From positions 41,576,194-41,640,193 of the forward strand of contig CP136069.1 of assembly GCA_032622095.1 (NCBI GenBank): a stretch of DNA of 64,000 nt, read 5' to 3'. The notes under the pieces are model-generated. The model was not told the origin of the DNA and ran no database searches. It saw only the letters and a program-made list of their open reading frames with translations. Each line of letters opens with the position of its first letter. Position 1 is the first letter of the stretch. The position numbers and the translations under genes are program-made. Origin of the DNA: Siphonodentalium dalli (lineage: Eukaryota > Mollusca > Scaphopoda > Gadilida > Siphonodentaliidae). This document shows, piece after piece, positions 55,390 through 64,000 of this stretch.

Positions 55390-56215
55390 AGGGGAGTCAG
55401 GTGGCTGCATGGGGGATACCCCCACCCCACACACTTATGACTAATGTGTAGGGTTTCTACACACAACGTGTAGCCCTGCTACACAACCATTATTCATTTT
55501 TTATCTTAAACATATTTTACACAATAAATGGGTCAATTTATACACATTTATACACACTGGTGTGCATAAAATCAACACCTATGCCTTACACATTTTGTGT
55601 AAATTCTTACACATATATATCGTAGACAAGAATGTAAAGTTCAGTATTCCGAACTGTGGGTATATAGTATTCATGGCAAATGGAGATTTATATGTTAAAA
55701 CTTTCTTGGTGTACAATGGTACGTAATATTTTGCTCTGTCATGTGTGAGTTTTCGTTTTAAATGAACAAACCATGTTCGTGGCGTGGTTGCACGTGATTA
55801 GTATTAACGTATTACAACAATCATATAAACAAGAGTAAGAGCAGTATTCTTCATGAAAGTTTTAACAAATATATCCTCATATATCATTAATACAATACTC
55901 ACAAGTCGGAATTCTGAATTACATTCCTTGTCTACAATTTGTTTATTCTCGTCACTCAAAATGACATGGGTATTGAGAAAACATATACTCAAACAATATC
56001 GCCGTCATGTAGCATACTATGAAACTGAACGCACGCAATGCGCACACTCTACGTTCTTACACAAGAGTGTGTAATAAAATGTACACATTATGTGTAGAAC
56101 GGCACTTGGTCAATGTATGTGTATGTAAAACTACACATTGCTATGTGTATTAACCGGGCTTACACATTTGATGTGTAATCGTTTCCACACATTAGTTATA
56201 ATAGTGCACCCACCC
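55390..56215. mobile_element. Segment with clustered TGTGTA/TACACA motifs at both ends
   Basis: About 15 motifs at 55420-55625 and about 10 at 56040-56200, in both orientations (e.g. TAATGTGTAG, CTACACAAC, TTACACATTTTGTGTAA), with a motif-poor ~400-bp centre. The pattern resembles subterminal transposase-binding repeats. Confidence 0.55.
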
Positions 56216-56492
56216 GGTAATACGCGATTATTATTAGTTGATGAATGCATTGTCTCATGTTTACCACAACGTCTTTTGGGATGAACTATATAGCCTCGTT
56301 ATATTCTTTATCATTTCCCCTGATGTTATACCAAAATATAATTCACCAGCCAATGAAGCAGATTATACGGTCCATGATTTTAGTTCTTTGCAAGGAATAA
56401 ACTGAATATAGTAATCTAAGGTGGAATTTCAGTCACGAAAAATCACAAAAATAAATGGTTTAATTATTTGGTCATAGCGACATACAGTCATA

Positions 56493-56592
56493 CAGACACA
56501 CATGGCATACATACATACATACATACATACTTACATACATACAGTCATACAGACACACACAGTCATACAGACACACATGTGCCATACAGACG
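56493..56592. repeat. CATA tetranucleotide and CATACAGACACAC repeats
   Basis: About ten CATA units, followed by CAGTCATACAGACACACA in several copies. Confidence 0.9.
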
Positions 56593-57850
56593 CACATGGC
56601 GTTGTACTTCGATTATTAGCCTCTCGCTAAAGTCCTCCATTATCGCGGCGACAAATCAGTGTGCCGTCATCAAATAAAAAAATTACGGTCGTATAAACAC
56701 CCTATTTGAGAGCCGTCCAATTATCTCGCTGGTTTGCAACAAAGCGAGAATTCGAGGAAGCATAAAATCACTGCTATTATCGCCTCGTGGTCAGCGAGTC
56801 GGTCGCTTGCGGTGTGGACATAAAAATCGCGCGCTTTGAACTGCTACGGACGTTAGAAAACGGCCGTTATAATCGCTCGCTCGCGCCCGGTGTGGAACGA
56901 CCTTTAGATGTAAATTTCACTCAAACAGACAAGCGAGTTGTTTTGCATTAACGCCATGATTGTGAGAGGGCGATAATTTGTTTGCAAGTGCACCGATTAG
57001 CTTGGAATTTGAATATAGAAGACTGTTCTATTTATTGGAAAATGTGGTCAATGTGCAAATAAAAATCGTTTTATCGTACAAATCTGGCGTGTGTGATAAC
57101 CACACGTTTCTGAATGCGTGTATATCTCGAGTATACAATGGCACAGCATCCCAGTTCAATATGCCCACCTTTCATCTAAAAAATCAGGTCAACATGCATG
57201 TCGTATGCAGAAATTATTGCAAGTTTATAGGACGTGTATGGCATGCAGATAGCACTCAAAGGTTTGTTGCGACATGTGTGTAGCAGGTTTTCAATTTACG
57301 ATTATCTGCGATTTTGCTCAAATTGAACATCCAAACTATGCTCAAACAATACGGCCGATCACAATCAAGACCGGGCCACTTCAGCGTGAATACAAGTTTT
57401 AGAAAAAGAGCATAACGCCGTAATATTCCCCACGATATATACACATGGTCACCGCAACGCACAGATCCGGGTGCAAGGAGGAGTGATCACAATAACATAT
57501 AAATGACATGAGTGCGGGGAAGTAAATATTGCTAGATGGTGACGTTTGGGGTTCGTTCCCTCCTTAGAATTTTCAAATGCACCCCTCGAACCAGACATGA
57601 AATTCCCAAGACCGGGACAATTTAATTTGCTTCCATGGAATATTCCAACTGATACATCAACCTTACCAATAGCTGCAATTTATAACCCAACACCCATAGG
57701 GTTGATTTTTTTCCAACCGATAGACATTCAGTCTAAAATTTGACCTCAAATATTCGAATTTTGGATAAATAAAAAAACACATTTCACACTAAATACTGAT
57801 TGGAAAATAAAACCATCAAAAACAATTTCAAAATATTCTTGGTCTGAAAT

Positions 57851-58190
57851 TACCAACTAATATCGTGTCAGGCATGACATTTCCAACCAATATCGTGTCA
57901 GGCGTGACATTTCCAACTAATATTGTGCCAGACATGACATTTCCAACTAATATCGTGTCAGGCATGACATTTCCAACTAATATCGTGTCAGACATGGCAT
58001 TTCCAACTGATATCGTGTCGGGCATGACTTTTCCAAATAATAACGTGTCAGGCATGACATTTCCAACTAATATCGTGTCAGGCATGACATTTCCTACTAA
58101 TATCGTGTCAGGCATGACATTTCCAACTAATATCGTCTCAGACATGACATTTCCAACTAATATCGTGTCGGGCATGACTTTTCCAACTTG
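57851..58190. repeat. 30-bp minisatellite, 11 units
   Basis: CATGAC at 30-bp intervals from about 57873, unit ATGACATTTCCAACTAATAT plus CGTGTCAGGC. The period is a multiple of three and stop-free on both strands (MTFPTNIVSG; VGNVMPDTIL), which explains the open frames. Flanking TGAAATTACCAACTAATA resembles 34570 and 61680. Confidence 0.93.
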
Positions 58191-58499
58191 AACATTTTTA
58201 CATAGTTGGGCAGTGCGACATAGCGAACCCACTCGGTCCCCTCGTCCCTGCGTGCGTTGCTGTCATTGCATTCTTGGTACCTCAGAAGATTTGGCTCGGT
58301 GGTGTAATTCGGTCTATTCGGCAAATTCCGTCTTCCGACAATCGACTGAGAAAACACCAACTGTGTATGGGTTGATATGGATTTACCCACAAACCCTATA
58401 TATACACTCTTCAGCGGCGTTATAACATAACCAAAGTGGGTCGTAGGAGAGGACTGACAGCCATTTCAAATCATCCCGGGTCTCACTCCCAAACTCCAA

Positions 58500-58945
58500 A
58501 CTGCGAGTCTAAAAAAAATAATTTGGTTCTTCGTTTGATTCTAAAGGAAGAACCATTTGGTTTTTCGTTTGTTACTAAAGGAAAAATCATTCGGTTAGTG
58601 ATTCTGGTTTATAATTTGGTTTCATCACGTGGAACCAATAATCATATTCAGAACCTACTGGGTACAAATATTGGACTACATTTCAGAACCATCGGTTCTA
58701 TATTATATTTGGCTACGAGCGAACAATCATATAGTTCCCAAATAGGTTCTACACAAGTAACCAAAAGTCGTATTCAGAACAAACTGGTTCATCGTGGAGA
58801 ACCAACAAATCATTTGGTTCTATGTTAGTTGCGACTGGTCTTGAGCCAACTGGTGCTATGGTAACTATATGGCTACCGAGAACCAAATGGCTCTCTACTT
58901 TGCGGTCACAAACACGGACAAGCTGAAGAACTAATTAAAAACCAG
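58500..58945. mobile_element. Segment rich in GGTTCT/AGAACC motifs
   Basis: About 20 GGTTC(T)/(A)GAACC or GGTT(T/C)-type motifs in both orientations over 440 bp (e.g. TTTGGTTCTTCG, GAAGAACCATTTGG, CAGAACCTACTGGG, GAGAACCAACAAATC). The layout is like the TACACA-rich segment. The 130-codon frame here is not protein-like. Confidence 0.5.
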
Positions 58946-59320
58946 TTAGCTATAAATAATTCTAAGAGTGTAGTCTTCCAACGACCCTGAGATAGTGGAA
59001 TGACCTCCGTCGGGTGAATCTGTCCGAGTTAGAAGGCACATACCTCACATTGTATATTTCGTAAATCATCAGTGGAATTTCTTGTATCAATAAAAACAAA
59101 GCATGCTTTAAGTTCGTACAAACAATGGAAATTCTGAGTTGAAGAGTTTAATATGTTTATATTATCTCATAAATTAAATAAAGTGTCCTTAAGAAGTATC
59201 AACAGACCTACAATTCGACATCTTATTAATTATATTTGGGCGTTGTACGCTTTTGTCATATGTACGTGTATATTTTGACGCCATGTATCCCACGACACAC
59301 GGGTGCCAGACACTTCCATA

Positions 59321-59436
59321 CAGTAATGTTCAAAGTAATTGACCACTTAACCAATGCAGAATTATGGGTAATTTTTCAGGATTTAGTCGGAAATATGGCT
59401 TGTTGCCATTCATCTGAAAGCTCTCGGACATTACTG
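59321..59436. mobile_element. Family A element, internally deleted (A9)
   Basis: CAGTAATGTTCAAAGTAATT left, CGGACATTACTG right, TA-flanked; only the left arm remains. Confidence 0.8.
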
Positions 59437-59450
59437 TACCATATAGACAT

Positions 59451-59912
59451 TTAAAGATGCATTATCCGAATTAACGCTCCTTATTAAATATTTCTTTGGC
59501 TTCGGGGGTAAAAATATTTTATTCGAGTCGAGGAACCTACCCATCAAAGCTCAGAGTGATCAGATATCGATTTTTGAAGTTTGTTATTTCTCGAGATGTG
59601 CAATTATATGTGACCCAGAAACACGTGGTCAAACGGACATATTCGAACACAATTGCGGATGAAGATGGATAACTCTAAAATCAAGTGATAATACGGCCAA
59701 ATTTCGTAATACTTAAGTGATAATACGGCCATATTTTGTTGAACAAAATGTTAATAAATACATGTAACAAGTTTTGGGAAATTTGAAAAACTAGTTGACA
59801 GTCACTGTGGTTAGCATTATTTTGAATGCAATAAATCGATTCTGATAACTAAAGCGTATTTTTAAGAAATGTTGTTGTTGTTGTTGTATCTTGATGGTAT
59901 GGGGACCTCTAA
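59451..59912. mobile_element. Family E MITE, copy 3
   Basis: It starts TTAAAGATGCATTATCCGAA and includes GAAGATGGATAACTCTAAAA and CATATTTTGTTGAACAAAATG; right end decayed after GATGGTATGGGGACC. Confidence 0.78.
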
Positions 59913-59969
59913 GGTGGCACGTACTGAGGTGGCCACCCTCACAGCAATCACAGTTCCTCGCGATTAGAC

Positions 59970-60350
59970 ATTTAACCCTTTCATGGTGGGAGCTTCCTGA
60001 ACTTTTGCGAAAACAGGGTGCCAATTAATACATTATCTTATATATGCGAGTCGACCATAGGTCGCCTAGTATATATTAGAGAATGCAATGGCCTAACAAA
60101 TTTTATACTATTTTTTATAATTGTTAAAAAATATAAGAAAAAATGATAAAAATGATAAAAAAATTGTTAAAGAATGTAAGAAATTATTATAAAAAATGAT
60201 AAAGAATGTAAAAAAAATAATGATAAAAAATTATAAAATATGATAAAAATTGTTAAAGAATGTAAGAAAAAATTATAAAGAATTATAAAATTGTTAAAGA
60301 ATGTAAGAAAACAATATTTAAAATGATGCCATTGAACTGCATTCATTGTA
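59970..60350. mobile_element. Family B hairpin plus AT-rich tandem spacer
   Basis: TTAACCCTTTCATGGTGGG left and one GTCGACC-type hairpin, then about 240 bp of imperfect GATAAAAATTGTTAAAGAATG-like repeats. This is the same spacer type seen between the hairpins at 4160-4200, but expanded. The second hairpin is absent. Confidence 0.72.
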
Positions 60351-62238
60351 AACTAGTCATTGTTTTGGGGACCGTTGCGTCAAGGGGAAATAATGCTTAC
60401 CTCAGAATTATATAGGCGACATGTTTTTCACTGAAATTTGTTTCTAAAATTAAACTAAATGTAATGGTTTTGAAGGAAGTGTCTAAAATTGCTTTCAAAA
60501 TAAACCAATACTTGCATGCAATATATAAGTACTACAAAAATCGAACCATTTTATGTAAATTTCGAACATCCACCCATAAATTTCCAATCGAAACCGGAAG
60601 ATTGGATGGCACCGATCAAGGACAGAAAATGTATTTTGTTTAACAAAGTAAAATTGTAGATGAATTTCATTACTTCAGAATGGGAACAATTCAAGGTGTT
60701 GTTGCCAACAACACCTTGAATTTTTCCCAAACTTGTTGCTGCTGTTAATCACGATAAATATTCAAGTGAAATTGACGTACACATGCCACTAACGACTTCA
60801 TATTTATTTATTATGTTTATTATATATATATTACATGCATGATGCTATAAAACATTACAATTACAATTGTTTGAGGCCATGTAAAAACCACTTTCACCAG
60901 AACAAACAAAAATACCACACCCCAATAATACTTAATAGGATTAAGTATTGTTGGGGTGGGGTAAATTTTTGCTCTGGGGACCTGTGTGTAAAACCGGGTT
61001 GTGAATATTGCATGTATATACTAGTACTTCATCTCTGTCTTGATATTATATTATGTAACATGGACCCGAGATTAAAACATACTGTCACATTGGTACGTTT
61101 TCTGTGTAAAAGTAGATAGTACCATGAGCCCATATGAGGTTTTAATGGTCGTGCATATGTGAACTTCCAAAGAGGAAGTTTTTGTCAGGCTAGCAAAGTG
61201 CAATGAATCATCTCTGATAAAGAGCGTCTATGCTTTCGGTTCGCAAAAGCGGTAGACAATAAAGAGCGTTCATAATTGTGGTCTTCTGTGCTCGTGCTCG
61301 TTTTAAACAGAAAGTTTGTGTGCTTCCGCGATGCCTGAATCGCGCATGCGCTATACGAATGATGGCGATTGCAAGTATATTTTTTTTGGCCAGGTGAGCT
61401 GAAAATTAGCTGATGAACTTTTGACTAAATCGATCGGACCTGGGCATCTTTTTAGCTGTAACGGTAATAAAATACCGAACGGTTCCTGTTATCTTGAATG
61501 TCATCTGATATACCTAGAACCTGTTGATGGATGTGGTGATAAGGGTGGGGTGACGGTACATCGATCACCCTCGCCAAATTTAGTAAAAAATCGACAGTAA
61601 ACTGTTGGTAATATCATCCGCGACACAACATCATGCAGCTGGAAATTTCAGGCAGAAAATAGGTTGAATTTGTTCTGATATATATAGTCTGATTTTCCAA
61701 CCAGTATTTAGTGGGAAATTTGTTGTTTTTGGACAAACGTTGATTTTTTTTGGAACATTTTTAACGATAGGGGTTGTCAGGTCAGGTTGGAAACATCGAG
61801 GAACCAGTTTGAAAATTCAAACCGAAGGGGGGGGGGGGGGGTGAAAAAGGGAATTTCGGAATTTGGGACGCGACAAAATCGTGTTATATATATCTATGTT
61901 CCTATTATACCCGGGATCCGATCATGCATATTCACCGCCCCGTTCCTGTTACACGAAGAAGGGACGTGCCGACAGACCTTGTACACCACACATAAGTTGA
62001 AATTGTTCTCATTGTTTGATTGTCCAACAAGTGTAATTGGTGGGAAATTTGTTGTTTTTAGACCAACAGTAGCATATATTTCTACTTTTTGTCAAAATGT
62101 TGGTCTGAAATGACAACCAGGGACAAATTAGGGGGGTGTCAGGTTTTAAATCCCAACAGTTGGAAAGTTTGAGGTATCAGTTGGAAAGTTCCAAGCCAAG
62201 CATACAGATGATTAGATTCACATCTGTGAGTGCGTGTA
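60351..62238. other. Intergenic, weak repeats only
   Basis: No gene supported. GGTCAGGTTGGAAAC (61780) and CAGGTTTTAAATCCCAACAG (62140) resemble 34320-34400. A small hairpin with GGTGTTGTTGCCAACAACACC lies at 60696-60716, and a G run lies at 61827-61839. Confidence 0.5.
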
Positions 62239-62404
62239 CAGTAATGCCCTAAATAACCGACTCCTAAACCACAGCAGAATTATGGGTAATTTTTTTCAGG
62301 ATTTAGTCTGAAATATGAGTTGTTGCGAGATGCGTATGGAGCTGTATAGATTTGTAAATATGGAACAGCAATAACACTGTACTTATAGGAACAAGCGTGT
62401 AATA

Positions 62405-62609
62405 CAGTAATGCCTTAAATAATCGACTTCTTAACCACAGCAGAATTATGGGTAACTTTTCAGTATTTAGTCCGAAATATGGCTTGTTGCCATTAATCGG
62501 AAAGCTCTCACTGAGAGCTTACCGATGAATGACAACAAGCCATATTTCCGACTAAAAGTTACCCATCATTCTGCTGTGGTTACGGAGTCGATTATTTAGG
62601 ACATTACTG
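62405..62609. mobile_element. Family A foldback (A11)
   Basis: CAGTAATGCCTTAAATAATC left, TTTAGGACATTACTG right, TA-flanked, centre AAGCTCTCACTGAGAGCTT. A truncated second copy lies just upstream at 62239-62325. Confidence 0.87.
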
Positions 62610-62702
62610 TATATAAACACTTGGTCTTTTATACGTTCCCTTATATGTTCTCGTTCAGAAAGGTATTGTTTGTCGATCAAGGTCTTACATCCTATATCGG
62701 TA

Positions 62703-62806
62703 TGCGGCTGATACGGACCCTGTATGGCTCTTACGGACCCTGGCTGTTACGGACCCTGACTTTTACGGACCTCCGGCTCATACTGGCTTATACGGACCCC
62801 GGCTGT
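62703..62806. repeat. Degenerate TACGGACCCTGGCT repeat
   Basis: About seven imperfect 13-20 bp units containing TACGGACC and GGCT. Confidence 0.75.
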
Positions 62807-63399
62807 TTCTCATAAATTTTATATCTGTATTGACACCACATAACGTCATTCTTATATAATGTGTTATATGCAGTAATATATTATATATAGTATAACTCTC
62901 GTTCGCTGAATCAATGACGTTTGTTTATCGACAATAATTAAAAAGTAGTAACTATTTACAATTTCGCGTTCTTCAAACGTTGTGTTTTCTCAAATGGTAC
63001 AATAAATTAATTCATGATTGGTATTTCGACCATATTAGTTGATTGCCAGTTCAAATTCTGCCAGTTGGTATAGTGTATGTGTACTAACTAGTCAAATTGA
63101 CACTAAATTGGCATATAAAATGTCTTCGAGAATTGTGACGTTTTATAAAACGCCATACTCGTGCATAGTATTTGGTGATTCAAAGCAAAGCCAATGCGCA
63201 TTTATAAACATGTTTACTTTAAAACACGACAAGAATATTAATTTTCAACTGTTTATACCGAGCATTATATTGCCGAAGAATGTAATTCAAATTATGTTAA
63301 TATACCCTTTGACAAAATATGAGAAGGAAATAAGGACAACGCAATTAAGTTAACAGCCATCCTTAATTATGTGGACTTCATTTAAATAATATTTCATGG

Positions 63400-63800
63400 C
63401 CATATTTTGTTGAACAAAATGTTGATAAATAACAAGTGTTGTGAAATTCGATACCATACAGTGTTAGCGTTATTTTGTTGCAATAAATCGATTCTGATAA
63501 CTAAAGCGTATTTTGAAGAAATGTTGTTGTTGTTGTTGTTGTATCTTGATGGTATGGGGACCGTCTGATCGGATTGAGTACCTTTAATGTTCACGACGAC
63601 CTTAATGTACTGTCGACCAAACGTCACAATGTCTTTCGCAATAAAACGATTCTGATAACTAAAGCGTATTTTGAAGAAATGTTGTTGTTGTTGTTGTTGT
63701 ATCTTGATGGTATGGGGACCGTCTGATCGGATTGAGTACCTTTAATGTTCACGGCGACCTTAATGTACTGTCGACCAAACGTCGCAATGTCTTTCGCTAA
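63400..63800. mobile_element. Family E right half, tandemly duplicated
   Basis: CATATTTTGTTGAACAAAATG onward, then a 158-bp unit (AATAAATCGATTCTGATAAC ... ATGTCTTTCGC) present twice at 63482 and 63640, each including the family end GAGTACCTTTAA and ~55 bp of flank. Short GTT repeats differ little between copies. Confidence 0.85.
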
Positions 63801-64000
63801 CGCTCTTGTTGACATAAATGCCATGAACCGTTTTCACCCCTCCTTGACCCACCAATTTTTAATTCACGTGGCTACATCTGAGACTCGGAGTACATCCCTG
63901 AAGTTTTAGTCTGCATGGTCTATACCTTTTTGACTTATCATATCATTCCTTGAAAATATGAATTATTTATAGGCCCTTATTTCTTAGTTGGCTTAAGAAA

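Larger units (their letters stand above)
55143..57478. mobile_element. Nested large inverted-repeat element
   Basis: The outer pair is CTTGCACCCGGATCT (55146) against AGATCCGGGTGCAAG (57464). The inner pair is AGGTCGTTCCACACCGGGCG (55230) with a further ~130 bp (TTTCTAACGTCCGTAGCAG; CGCGCGATTTTT; CGCAAGCGAC) against its complement at 56775-56905. The two pairs are unequally spaced, so at least one insertion or deletion has occurred between them on the right. It encloses the TACACA-rich segment. Confidence 0.75.

Noticed and set aside
58436-58828. 130-codon ORF
   Set aside because: It lies over the GGTTCT motif cluster; residues follow the motif and show no protein-like pattern.
63039-63353. 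104-codon + strand ORF
   Set aside because: AT-rich, no recognisable motif, no splice context; consistent with chance.

Overview
This is an intron-rich, AT-rich animal nuclear genome window. It is most likely from a mollusc or another lophotrochozoan; that is inferred from the style of the repeats and genes, and the species cannot be named. No bacterial operons, rRNA genes, CRISPR arrays or convincing tRNA genes are visible. About 5% of the window is coding, and the rest is introns and an unusually dense collection of short palindromic transposons (MITEs) and minisatellites.

The main gene is the 3' part of WASHC2 (FAM21), the tail subunit of the WASH complex that links actin nucleation to retromer on endosomes. 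Thirteen + strand exons run from 1400 to 32515. Their phases join without error into 731 codons plus a stop. The tail has about 20 acidic LFa-type motifs (DDLFS, DDIFA and similar), a capping-protein (CPI) motif split across the 25738/27836 splice junction, and a C-terminus ending GDIFDDPLGNH. The 5' part of the gene lies upstream of the window.

The first intron holds the most striking object. The 5' splice site of the exon at 1400-1468 has been amplified into a 25-bp satellite of 97 units without an indel, so one exon is followed by 97 copies of the donor AAG|GTGAGC. A smaller version occurs at the exon ending at 20560: its last coding bases and donor are tandemly triplicated at 63 bp, in frame.

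From 32.5 to 64 kb there is one good second gene, an unrecognised 214-residue protein on the - strand (46876-47520) whose exon begins at a splice acceptor. A weak membrane-protein ORF lies at 38929-39246 (-). The rest is repeats. Family A is a ~210-bp foldback with TA flanks and CAGTAATGC ends. Families B, D and N are flanked by TTAA with CCCTTT-like ends. Families E, F, L and M are TTAA-flanked with AGG ends. Family C is a two-hairpin element, one copy of which has an 8-bp target duplication. Two more foldbacks have 8-bp target duplications (42943-43303 and 46167-46392). Longer repeats (K, R) and nested insertions complete the picture. The hairpin of family B occurs in two stem versions that differ by compensatory base pairs, and it is shared by elements with different ends.
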